Shown piece after piece: positions 56,885 to 64,000 of a DNA stretch of 64,000 nucleotides. The DNA is taken from NCBI RefSeq assembly GCF_036038375.1, contig NZ_CP107935.1:1612001-1676000 (forward strand). The letters run 5' to 3'. Within the stretch, counting starts at the first letter, position 1. Each line of letters begins with the position of its first letter. A program made the translations under genes and the position numbers. The DNA comes from Streptomyces sp. NBC_00414. Lineage in GTDB: Bacteria; Actinomycetota; Actinomycetes; Streptomycetales; Streptomycetaceae. The notes beneath the pieces were generated by a model. That model saw only the letters and a list, made by a program, of their open reading frames with translations. It had not been told where the DNA came from and did no database searches.

Positions 56885-57832
56885 TCAGCCGGTGTGCGGG
56901 CAGTTGCCGCGGTACTCCTCGATGGTGGTGCTCGCCGCGGGCAGCGGGCACAGGAACTGTTCGTAGCGGGTGTCGTTGTCGATGAACCGCTTCAGCCAGG
57001 AAATGCTGTACTTCGCGACCGTGGTGTTCGACGAGGTCGGGGCGGAGTGTGAGGCGTTGTTCAGCTCCAGGTAGGCGCGGTCGAGGGCGGACGGCAGGCT
57101 GGTGTAGAAGGGTTCGGCGTGCGAGGAGACCGGGGCGACCGTGTCACCGTCCGCTCCGACGATCAGGGTGGGCGTCTGGACCTCCGGCCAGGTCTTGTCC
57201 GTGTTCCAGGGGGTGAGCGGGATCGCGGCCTGCAATGACGGCCGGTCCTTGGACGCTTCGAGCGAACCACCGCCGCCCATGGAGTGCCCCATGACACCGA
57301 GCCGGGTGCTGTCGATCCGGGTGCGGACGGTACTGGTCCGCGTCAAGTAGTCCAGCGCCGCCAGCAGTTGGTCACCGCGGGCGGCCGGCTGGTCGAGGGT
57401 GCTGAGGGTGTCGATGGTGATCACGACGAAGCCCTGGGAGGCCAGTCGGGGGCCCAGCCACGAGACCGACGACTGGGAGGCGGTGAATCCTGGCGAGATG
57501 GCCACCGCTCCGAACGTGCCGTCGCTGGTGCTGGTCGGGTAGTAGACGGTGCCGCCGCCGAAGCCGGTCGCACCGGCCCGCGACACGGTCGTCTGCGAGA
57601 CGGCGTACGAGCCTCGCGCGGCCTCGATGCTGGCGATGGTCGGCGCCGGGCCGCGCTCGTAGGGGTTGTCCGCGGCGTCCGCGACACCGGTCAAGGACGT
57701 GGTCAGACCGGCGAGTACGGCGGCCGTGGTCAGCAGCGAGACGAGTCGGCCGCGCGGTCGGCGCAGGCGCGGCGAACTCTCCGGGGAGGGAGCGGGTGTG
57801 GGTCTGGAGGTGGGTGTGGGGGATGCTTGCAC
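56885..57832 (-). CDS. Secreted cutinase/PET-hydrolase-like polyesterase
   Basis: Alpha/beta hydrolase of 315 aa of the actinobacterial cutinase (TfCut2/LCC-like) family, which hydrolyses cutin-like and synthetic polyesters outside the cell. Pro/Thr/Ser-rich N-terminus, signal peptide about 28-53, mature start at ADNPYERGPAPT. The triad is Ser184 (GHSMGG), Asp230 (GADGDTVAP) and His272 (NNASHSAP); a C-terminal disulfide pair lies in FLCPLP and NCPHTG. After the catalytic His there is Ser273 where thermophilic cutinases have Phe, while the residue before the Ser is still His183. GTG 57832 follows AAAGGA; GTG 57847 is the alternative. No repeats or partners nearby. Confidence 0.9.
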   Translation of the reverse strand: MQASPTPTSRPTPAPSPESSPRLRRPRGRLVSLLTTAAVLAGLTTSLTGVADAADNPYERGPAPTIASIEAARGSYAVSQTTVSRAGATGFGGGTVYYPTSTSDGTFGAVAISPGFTASQSSVSWLGPRLASQGFVVITIDTLSTLDQPAARGDQLLAALDYLTRTSTVRTRIDSTRLGVMGHSMGGGGSLEASKDRPSLQAAIPLTPWNTDKTWPEVQTPTLIVGADGDTVAPVSSHAEPFYTSLPSALDRAYLELNNASHSAPTSSNTTVAKYSISWLKRFIDNDTRYEQFLCPLPAASTTIEEYRGNCPHTG

Positions 57833-58343
57833 GATCGGTCCTTTCACCAGGTTCCGTGGGTGACACGGGAGCGGTGACTCCGGTGGTGCGTGCCCTGCTC
57901 ATGGCTGGTCGGGCGTGCGCGGGGCTGGTCGAGCCCCGGCCCGCCCGTCCGTCCGTCCGTGCCCGACGTGAGTCGGAGGATGTGGTGTCACGTCACGGAA
58001 GCAACGAGGTTGTCTCGGCTGTCGCATTGGTGGTGCACGGTCCTGCGTGCGCGTTGGACCGGGTGGGACGACATGCGACCGGGCCGCGGGAGCCCGTGCC
58101 GCTTGAAGCAGCCACACCATAGGACCGCTCAGCCTCTACGGCATCGGTGACATCACCGGTGTCTTCGACGGATCCGCCGGAACTCGGCCGGTACATCACG
58201 GCAGCGGCCCAGGCTGCGTGCCCGTGCCCGTGTCTGTGTCCGGGGGCGGGGGCACGGGCAGATCCGCTGCCTGTCCCTGTCGCGGGGATCAGCAGGTCAA
58301 CTCGGCGGTTTGCCGCGACCGCCTGTTGGCTAGGGTGGCAAGG
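57833..58343. other. 511-bp divergent region without a supported gene
   Basis: Between the polyesterase (minus) and PAP2 (plus) genes. Small features include gtccgtccgtccg at about 57949-57961 and ggtgacatcacc near 58146-58157. A TAGGGT (58331-58336) with TTGCCG upstream could be the PAP2 promoter, with a start close to its GTG. The other short open frames have biased composition but no start signals. Confidence 0.5.
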
Positions 58344-59048
58344 GTGGCCTCAGAGACCGATACCCGCCCGGCGCCCGATGTGCTGCCCCCGTCGCTGCGC
58401 GTCCCGCTCGGGGTGATCGCGGCCCTCGCCGCCCTCGTCGTGGTCGCGCTCGGGGTGCTGTACGCCGGTCACAGCCAACCCGGCACGGTGGACCGGTGGT
58501 TCGTCGAGCCGACGGCGGACAGCGTGCGGCCTCCGTGGCGGCCCGTCGCCCTGGCCGTGGACTTCCTCGGGGAGCCCACGGGCGCGGCGGCGCTGGTCCT
58601 GGCCGCCGTGACGGTCTGCCTGCTGCTCCGACGGCCTCGCGCGGCCGTGCTTCTCGTCGCCGGGGTCGGCATCACCGTCGTGACGGCCACGCTGCTCAAG
58701 TCCCTGGTGGGGCGCACCATCCACGGCCCCGACAACCTGTCCTACCCGAGCGGGCACACCGCCTTCCTCACCGCGCTCGCCCTCATGGCGGCGATGTTCG
58801 CGGCCGACCGGCTCGGCCTCGGCAGGGCGGCCGGCACGTTGCTCGTGCTCGCCGCGGCGCTGGTCGCCGGCGCCGCCATGGGCTGGGCGCAGGTCGCTCT
58901 GGGCGCGCACTACCCGACCGACGTCCTCGGCGGCTGGTGCACCGCGCTGGTGGTGGTCCCGGCGACCGCGTGGCTGGTCGACGGGGCCGCTGACCGGCGT
59001 CGGCCGTCCGGCCGGACGGCCGACGCCGGTCAGTCCCGAGACCGCTGA
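58344..59048 (+). CDS. PAP2-superfamily membrane phosphatase
   Basis: Membrane protein of 234 aa with about five or six helices. The PAP2 motifs are visible: a shortened first motif (KSLVGRTIHGPDN), PSGH (YPSGHTAFL) and the last His/Asp of ALGAHYPTDVLGG. Members remove phosphate from lipid phosphates such as undecaprenyl-pyrophosphate or phosphatidate at the outer membrane face. The start is GTG 58344, close to a possible TAGGGT promoter element, so the message may be nearly leaderless. The tail contains a 44-bp DNA palindrome. It converges on the aminotransferase gene with 7 bp between stops. Confidence 0.82.
   Translation: MASETDTRPAPDVLPPSLRVPLGVIAALAALVVVALGVLYAGHSQPGTVDRWFVEPTADSVRPPWRPVALAVDFLGEPTGAAALVLAAVTVCLLLRRPRAAVLLVAGVGITVVTATLLKSLVGRTIHGPDNLSYPSGHTAFLTALALMAAMFAADRLGLGRAAGTLLVLAAALVAGAAMGWAQVALGAHYPTDVLGGWCTALVVVPATAWLVDGAADRRRPSGRTADAGQSRDR
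58990..59033. terminator. 44-bp perfect palindrome in the 3' end of the PAP2 gene
   Basis: Left arm 58990-59011 (ctgaccggcgtcggccgtccgg) and right arm 59012-59033 are exact reverse complements with no spacer. It lies within the last codons of the PAP2 gene, just before the convergent stops, so it is a probable bidirectional terminator or cruciform. Confidence 0.85.
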
Positions 59049-59055
59049 CCTCGCG

Positions 59056-60417
59056 TCACGCCGTGCGGCGGAACACCGGCTTCACCGGGCGCCCACCCAG
59101 CCACGGCGTGGGGTCACCGGCGTCCAGCGCCTTCCGGTACACCGCGCATGCCTGGGCCACCACGTCGACGGTGTGCTCGATGTCGGCGTCGTCGAGCGCG
59201 CTGCTCACCACGAACGACGGGGCGAGCACCCCGCCCGCGAGGAGCCGGGACAGGAACAGCGTGCGGTACGCCTGCGACGGCTGACCCTTCTCGTCGAGGG
59301 TGGCGAAGACCAGGTTGCTGGCCCGGCCCCGGACGACGACGTGGTCGCCGACGCCCATGCCGGCCGCGGCCTCGCGGACACCGGCGGCCAGCCGCTCGCC
59401 GAGTGCGTGCAGCCGCGCGGTGATGCCCTCCTCGGCGTAGGTGGTGAGCACGGCCATCGCGGCGGCCAGGGAGTGCGTCTCCGCACCGTGCGTGGTGGAC
59501 AGCAGGAACACCCGCTCGCCGGAGTGGCGCAGCCCGCCCCGCTCCATCAGGTCGCGGCGCCCGGCCAGCGCGGAGACGGCGAACCCGTTGCCGAGCGCCT
59601 TGCCGAACGTGGAGAGGTCAGGGGTGACTCCGTACAGGCCCTGGGCGCCCGCCTCGGACCAGCGCAGGCCGGTGATCATCTCGTCGAAGATCAGTACACA
59701 GCCGTGCCGGTCGGCCAGTTCGCGCAGGCCGGCGAGGTATCCGGGCGGGGGCTCGGTGTGGCCGGCGGGTTCGAGGATCAGGCAGGCGACCTCGTCCTCG
59801 TACCGGGTCAGCAGCGCCTCCGTGGCGGCCAGGTCGCCGTAGGGGAACGACACCGTGAGCTCGGTGGTCGCCGCCGGAATGCCGGCGGACATCGGCGTCG
59901 TACCGATGAACCAGTCGTCGACGGAGAAGAACGGATGGTCGCCGCAGATGGCCACCCGCGGTCGGCCGGTGACGGCTCGGGCGAGGCGTACCGCGGCGGT
60001 GGTGGCGTCGGAGCCGTTCTTCGCGAACTTCACCATCTCGGCGGTCGGCACGGTGGCCAGGAAACGTTCCGCGGCCTCGACCTCCACGACGGAGGGCCGG
60101 ACGAAGTTGCTGCCGCGGTCGAGTTCGCGCCGTACCGCCTCGATCACGCGGGGGTGGGCGTGGCCGAGGCTGACCGACCGCAGACCGGAGCCGTACTCGA
60201 TGTAGCGGTTGCCGTCGAGGTCCCACACATGGGCACCGCGGCCGTGGCTGATGACCGGGGCCAGGTTCTCGGGGTACTGGTCGTCGCCCTTGGCGTAGGT
60301 GTGCGTGCCGCCGGGGATCAGGGCGTGCAGCCGCTCGTTGGCCAGCCGGGACCGGGGCAGGGTGAATTCCTCAATGGATTCGGTGGCTTCGGTGGCTTCG
60401 GTGGCTTCGGGGTCCAC
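59056..60417 (-). CDS. Class III (GSAM-like) aminotransferase
   Basis: PLP-dependent enzyme of 453 aa in the glutamate-1-semialdehyde aminomutase-like group. It has PGGTHTYAKGDDQYPENL, the cofactor-binding FAKNGSDATTAA, FDEMITGLRW, and the PLP lysine in STFGKALGNG. The gene is next to an RmlC-like epimerase and glycan genes, so it more likely makes an amino sugar or an unusual precursor than tetrapyrrole. Residues 4-12 contain EAT repeats encoded by gtggcttcg units at about 60382-60412. The start is GTG 60417, 7 bp after the epimerase stop. Substrate unknown. Confidence 0.85.
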   Translation of the reverse strand: MDPEATEATEATESIEEFTLPRSRLANERLHALIPGGTHTYAKGDDQYPENLAPVISHGRGAHVWDLDGNRYIEYGSGLRSVSLGHAHPRVIEAVRRELDRGSNFVRPSVVEVEAAERFLATVPTAEMVKFAKNGSDATTAAVRLARAVTGRPRVAICGDHPFFSVDDWFIGTTPMSAGIPAATTELTVSFPYGDLAATEALLTRYEDEVACLILEPAGHTEPPPGYLAGLRELADRHGCVLIFDEMITGLRWSEAGAQGLYGVTPDLSTFGKALGNGFAVSALAGRRDLMERGGLRHSGERVFLLSTTHGAETHSLAAAMAVLTTYAEEGITARLHALGERLAAGVREAAAGMGVGDHVVVRGRASNLVFATLDEKGQPSQAYRTLFLSRLLAGGVLAPSFVVSSALDDADIEHTVDVVAQACAVYRKALDAGDPTPWLGGRPVKPVFRRTA

Positions 60418-60424
60418 GGTGGCT

Positions 60425-60976
60425 TCAGCTCTCTCTCTGCGCCAGTGCCTCGGCGAGGCTCGGCGCCTTCCGGTCCCGGTCGGACATCGAGGTGGCCGGC
60501 AGCGGCCAGGGAATGGCGAGTTCCGGGTCGTCGAAGGCGATCGTCACGTCCTCGGCCGGATCGTGCGGGCGGTCGATCCGGTACGAGGTGTCGGCCGGCC
60601 CGGTCAGCGCCTGGAAGCCGTGCGCGCACCCCGCCGGGATGTAGAGGGTCGTCTGCGTCTCGTCGGACAGCTCGAAGAAGGCCCGGTTGCGGTAGGTCGG
60701 CGAGTCCGTCCGCAGGTCCACGACGACGTCGAAGATCTTCCCGTACGAGCACCGCACGAGCTTGGCCTCACCGGCGCCGGAGCGCAGGTGCAGGCCGCGC
60801 AGCACGCCCCGCGCCGAGCGGGACACGCTGTCCTGGATGAAGGCGTGCGGGTCGAGGCCCACCGAGCGGACCACGTCGGCGTCGAAGGTGCGGCTGAAGA
60901 AGCCGCGTTCGTCGGCGTGGGGCGTCGGCTCGAACAGGTACGCGCCCGCGATCTCCGGGACTTCGGTCGCTTTCAT
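60425..60976 (-). CDS. dTDP-4-dehydrorhamnose 3,5-epimerase-like (RmlC family)
   Basis: Cupin-fold epimerase of 183 aa. Motifs: DERGFFSRTFD, DSVSRSARGVLRGLHLR, and IPAGCAHGFQALTG, with the catalytic His in LRGLHLR region. It inverts C3/C5 of dTDP-4-keto-6-deoxy sugars on the way to L-rhamnose or related deoxysugars. The usual rmlA, B and D genes are not next to it in this window. The start ATG at 60976 overlaps the upstream pyruvyl transferase stop (ATGA). Sugar product unknown. Confidence 0.85.
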   Translation of the reverse strand: MKATEVPEIAGAYLFEPTPHADERGFFSRTFDADVVRSVGLDPHAFIQDSVSRSARGVLRGLHLRSGAGEAKLVRCSYGKIFDVVVDLRTDSPTYRNRAFFELSDETQTTLYIPAGCAHGFQALTGPADTSYRIDRPHDPAEDVTIAFDDPELAIPWPLPATSMSDRDRKAPSLAEALAQRES

Positions 60977-62280
60977 GGAATCTCCCGCAAGGCGTGGGCG
61001 TTGGCGTTGGCATCGGTGTGGGCTTGGACTTGGGCTCGGGTGCGGTCGGTCGCCGGGAACACGGCCGCGGTCAAGGCCGTGAACTGGTGTTCCAGGCGCC
61101 GAGTGGCGGCCAGGTTCCGCTCCGTAAGGGTGCGTCGCAGCTCCGCCGACCTCTGCTCCAGCTCCCGGAACTGCTCAAGCAGTCGGTCGGCGTCGACCTC
61201 GCGCGCCGGGTGGCAGTACGCGTCCAGTCCCATCTGGGCCATGAGCGCGTCGCTCTTCGCCGCGTAGCTGAGTGCGAGCGTCGGTGTGCCGACCTTCAGC
61301 GCGCAGATCAGGTTGTGGTAGCGGGTAGCCACCACGGTGTCGGCGGCGGCCGTCTCCTTCATCAGGTCGGCCAGGGAGGCCGTCTCGGCGGCGGTGACCA
61401 GCGGCGAGTCCACCGCGTCGAGGATCGCGGCGACCACCGTCGCGTCGCACTCGTCGCCGGTGAGCAGCCGTACGGGCCTGCCTTCCTCGGCCAGCGCGCG
61501 GACGAAACGGGTCGTCCCTTCGAGGTAGCGGCGGTGGATCTCCTCCGCGCGGGCGCGGTCGTCGTTGCCTCCGTGGAAGTCCATGACGCCGACGCATACC
61601 GGCCCCGGTGAGCCGAGAGCCGACTCCGCGGGCGCGCTCTCCCCCGGCGTCGGCAGGGCGAACGCGAGGTCCGGGTGGACCTCGTCGCGTGCGGTGTCGA
61701 CGCCCATCCCCTGGAGTGCGTCGCGGGACTGGGCGTCCCGGTACGACCGGTAGGCGGCCAGCCGGGCCGACCAGCACACCAGGGCCCGGGTCGGCCGGTC
61801 ACCGATCGGGGCGGCGCCGACGCCGACCAGCGCGACCCGGGTGCCGAACAGCCGGCCGCTCGCGCAGAGCAGGAACAGCGAGTACGGGAAGCCCCAGGGG
61901 CGCAGCGGCAGCGTGGCCTCCAGGACTCCCATGCCCGGCACGATCACCACGTCGTGCCGGCGCACCCAGGCGGCGGTGCGGAAGACGTCGACGAATTTGC
62001 CGAGCCCTTTCCCCACGATCGCGCCCAGGCGTGACGCGGTCCGGTACTCCCCCCGGTACCAGTGCAGTCGTGTCGCGGGGATCCGGTATCTGGTGGCGAC
62101 GACCTCGGGGCCGCCGCACAGCGCGTCGACGGCCGCGTCCGGGTGGTCGGCGCGGAGGTATCCGAGCACGGCCTCCAGCGATCCGTCGTTGCCGAGGTTG
62201 CCGGAGCCGAGCAGGCCGAACACCCCTACGCGCACCGGGGTTTCGCCCCCACGCACCCTGGTTCCGCCCCCGGGCTTCAT
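60973..62280 (-). CDS. Polysaccharide pyruvyl transferase family protein
   Basis: Protein of 435 aa in the PS_pyruv_trans/CsaB family, which adds pyruvate ketals to polysaccharides (some members transfer other groups). Features: VRVGVFGLLGSGNLGNDG near the start, DVVIVPGMGVLEATLP, a middle GVGAAPIG segment and a C-terminal ATRYHNLICALKVGTPTLALSYAAKSD. ATG 62280 overlaps the glycosyltransferase stop (ATGA 62277-62280) and starts with a Gly/Arg-rich tail; the C-terminal ~25 residues are low-complexity (AQVQAHTDANANAHA). Cytoplasmic, part of a glycan-building operon. Confidence 0.85.
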   Translation of the reverse strand: MKPGGGTRVRGGETPVRVGVFGLLGSGNLGNDGSLEAVLGYLRADHPDAAVDALCGGPEVVATRYRIPATRLHWYRGEYRTASRLGAIVGKGLGKFVDVFRTAAWVRRHDVVIVPGMGVLEATLPLRPWGFPYSLFLLCASGRLFGTRVALVGVGAAPIGDRPTRALVCWSARLAAYRSYRDAQSRDALQGMGVDTARDEVHPDLAFALPTPGESAPAESALGSPGPVCVGVMDFHGGNDDRARAEEIHRRYLEGTTRFVRALAEEGRPVRLLTGDECDATVVAAILDAVDSPLVTAAETASLADLMKETAAADTVVATRYHNLICALKVGTPTLALSYAAKSDALMAQMGLDAYCHPAREVDADRLLEQFRELEQRSAELRRTLTERNLAATRRLEHQFTALTAAVFPATDRTRAQVQAHTDANANAHALREIP

Positions 62281-63224
62281 GCCTGCCTGCCCTCGCGTCC
62301 GGCGACGAGTGCGTCGACGGAGACGGTCAGCCGGGCCGGGTCGACCGGGGCGCGGTCCTCGACCCGCTCGCCGGCACCCGGCCGGACCCGGCTGGTCATC
62401 CACGAGGCGAGGTGGCGGTAGCAGGCGCGCCGGTCGGCCGGGGACAGCGGCGCCCGCCGGATCGCCGAGGCGAAGCCCCAGACGTACTCGGCGAGCAGCC
62501 GGGGCGTCGGGTGCAGGAGGCCCGCCCGGCGCGGGTCGAGGTTGACGCAGCGGGAGCGCTTGGAGGGGTTCGCCCGCTCGGCCCGGGTGGGGTGGTCGCG
62601 GCGGAAGTACAGCAGCTCCGGCACTTGGTGGAAGGGCCCGTGCAGGGTGATCTCGGCGACGAACGTGCGGTCCGCGTGGTGGTAGCTGTCGTGCGGCTTC
62701 ACCCGGCGCAGCATGTCGGCGCGCATCACCCCGTAGAAGTCGTCGCCACCGGGCTCGAACAGCAGGCTGCGGAAGCGCTCGGGCGCGTGCGGCGAGTCGG
62801 TGGCGAGCCCGTACTCGTAGGGGACCTTCACCTGCCCGTCGCCGTCGATGACCGCCTGGCCGCTGTGCGCGAGGACCACGTCGGGCCGCTCGTCCAGGGT
62901 CTCGACGCAGGCCCGCAGCAGGTCGCGGGCGTACAGGTCGTCGTGTGAGGCCCACTTGAACAGTTCGCCGCGGCACTCGGTGAACACGTAGTTGTGGTTC
63001 GGCGCGGCGCCGATGTTCCGGGGCAGCCGGATGTACCGGATGCGTGAGTCCTTCGCGGCGTACCGGCGGCAGATGTCCTGGGTCCCGTCGGCCGAGGCGT
63101 TGTCGGAGATGACCAGCTCGAAGTCCTCGTACGTCTGGCCGAGCAGGGCGTCGAGCGACTCGGCGAGGTATTCCTCGCCGTTGTAGACGGGCAGGCCGAT
63201 GCTCAGCCTGGGTTGGGCGGTCAT
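62277..63224 (-). CDS. Family 2 glycosyltransferase
   Basis: Inverting glycosyltransferase of 315 aa. The GT-A fold opens LSIGLPVYNGEEYLAESL, with VISDNASADGTQDICRRYA and KWASHDDLYARDLL, whose Asp-Asp is the metal-binding DxD-like site. The start ATG at 63224 overlaps the flippase stop (ATGA 63221-63224). It probably adds one sugar to the repeat unit of an exopolysaccharide. Donor and acceptor unknown. Confidence 0.9.
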   Translation of the reverse strand: MTAQPRLSIGLPVYNGEEYLAESLDALLGQTYEDFELVISDNASADGTQDICRRYAAKDSRIRYIRLPRNIGAAPNHNYVFTECRGELFKWASHDDLYARDLLRACVETLDERPDVVLAHSGQAVIDGDGQVKVPYEYGLATDSPHAPERFRSLLFEPGGDDFYGVMRADMLRRVKPHDSYHHADRTFVAEITLHGPFHQVPELLYFRRDHPTRAERANPSKRSRCVNLDPRRAGLLHPTPRLLAEYVWGFASAIRRAPLSPADRRACYRHLASWMTSRVRPGAGERVEDRAPVDPARLTVSVDALVAGREGRQA

Positions 63225-64000
63225 GAAGTCCTCACTTCGGGAACGGAGTTGTGGTGGTGCTCGCGCAGGGCGGACCGCAGTTGCAGCCACCACACGGCCG
63301 AGGCGCAGACGGTCGCGGCGGCGACACCCCAGGCCGAGCCGACCGTGCCGGCCACGGCGGCACCGCCGAGGCCGCCGCCGACGTAGCAGGCGGAGGCGAA
63401 CAGTTGGCAGCGCAGGCTGCGCCTGGCGGCGGCGAGCGCGCGCAGTCCGGCCGCCGCGCCGCTGCCGAGTCCGGCGCCCGCGACGCCGAGCGTGGCGGGC
63501 ACGATGAGCTGCGAGGCGGAGTTCCAGACGTCGCCGAGTACGAACTCGCCCGCCCGGTCCGGCATCAGCAGGAGTGCCGCGCCCCAGAGCAGCGCGGCGG
63601 CGGCCTGGCCGCCGCCGAGGTAGAGGCAGAACTTGCCCAGTCGGTGCGGTGCCTGCCGCAGTACGCGGGCCGCCTCCGCGACGGTGACGAGCGAGAGGCC
63701 CATCAGCAGGGCGAGGAACGGGCCGAGGAGGAGTTCCGCGCCCCGGACCGCGCCCACCGCGCCGACGCCGACGATCACACCGAGTCCGTACGCCCGCAGT
63801 TGGCTCGCGCCGCTGAGGCTGACGTTCTCGACCAGGTAGCGGTAGCCGAGGTCGCGCTGTTCGCGCAGCCAGCCGCGCGCCTGGGTCAGCCGGGGTCGGA
63901 TGCCGGACTGGAAGCAGCCGTAGACCGCGGCCACCGCGGCGGACACGCCCCAGGCGAGGACGAAGGCGGCCACGGTGTCCACACGGGCCGCCACCAGCAT
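63221..64000 (-). CDS. Polysaccharide flippase-like membrane protein (5' end beyond window)
   Basis: Partial gene: the reading frame runs off the right edge, so the visible 259 residues are the C-terminal part. Alternating hydrophobic helices and GSG/LGLGV-type turns, with RYLVENVSLSGASQLRAYGLGVIVG, resemble Wzx/MATE-like oligosaccharide exporters. It leads the glycosyltransferase, pyruvyl transferase, epimerase and aminotransferase genes through ATGA overlaps or a 7-bp gap. It would flip lipid-linked repeat units across the membrane. The Met at the edge may be internal. Confidence 0.7.
   Translation of the reverse strand: MLVAARVDTVAAFVLAWGVSAAVAAVYGCFQSGIRPRLTQARGWLREQRDLGYRYLVENVSLSGASQLRAYGLGVIVGVGAVGAVRGAELLLGPFLALLMGLSLVTVAEAARVLRQAPHRLGKFCLYLGGGQAAAALLWGAALLLMPDRAGEFVLGDVWNSASQLIVPATLGVAGAGLGSGAAAGLRALAAARRSLRCQLFASACYVGGGLGGAAVAGTVGSAWGVAAATVCASAVWWLQLRSALREHHHNSVPEVRTS

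Overview
The window looks like a chromosomal segment of a Streptomyces or a very close relative. It has very high GC, many GTG and TTG starts, 4-bp ATGA/GTGA gene overlaps, a mycothiol-dependent formaldehyde dehydrogenase, an actinobacterial glycogen-type synthase, a pyruvoyl aspartate decarboxylase, and many copies of a GC-rich intergenic repeat (core aggggcgcggggaactgcgcg). About 50 protein genes are supported. I saw no rRNA, tRNA, CRISPR array or complete insertion sequence.

Left part (1-5.4 kb): a zinc-binding anti-sigma factor, an Fpg/Nei DNA glycosylase, a PAS-GAF-PP2C-HATPase stress phosphatase and a lipase-maturation-factor-like membrane protein.

Central sugar block (5.3-29.5 kb): this is the functional core. 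A tightly coupled minus-strand operon (13451 down to 5311) encodes a CUT2 ABC transporter and an oxidative L-fucose route: aldo/keto reductase, mutarotase, lactonase, fuconate dehydratase and an SDR. It is divergent from a GntR/FadR regulator with a palindromic operator. Next come GH38 alpha-mannosidase, GH85 endo-beta-N-acetylglucosaminidase, a GH5_18-like beta-mannosidase, a CUT1 ABC transporter without its own ATPase, a LacI regulator with three CTAA...TTAG operators, a GH29 alpha-L-fucosidase and a GH20 hexosaminidase. A GH92 alpha-mannosidase lies apart at 39.4-41.9 kb. Signal peptides split the set: GH85, GH29, GH20 and GH92 look exported, GH38 and GH5 cytoplasmic. The coherent reading is an N-glycan harvesting system: glycans are released and trimmed outside, imported by the CUT1 transporter and finished inside, with core fucose fed to the neighbouring fucose operon.

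Middle part (29.7-51.4 kb): an amidase, a GNAT, a 56-residue orphan peptide, mscR with an MBL hydrolase, a degenerate HD protein, two SDRs (one with a zinc ribbon), a WS/DGAT acyltransferase, GH92, glgC and a glgA/glgM-type synthase, an FhuF-like 2Fe-2S protein, an EamA transporter with a repetitive tail, an Rpf-LysM-M23 cell-wall hydrolase, gnd, a proline-rich mini-protein, a GNAT and panD.

Right part (51.7-64 kb): a DUF262/HNH (GmrSD-type) nuclease fused to an alkyltransferase-like domain, with an unrecognised coiled-coil partner; a MerR-type regulator fused to sliding-clamp domains; a secreted cutinase/PET-hydrolase-like enzyme; a PAP2 phosphatase; and the edge of an exopolysaccharide cluster (class III aminotransferase, RmlC-like epimerase, pyruvyl transferase, GT2, flippase) that runs off the window.
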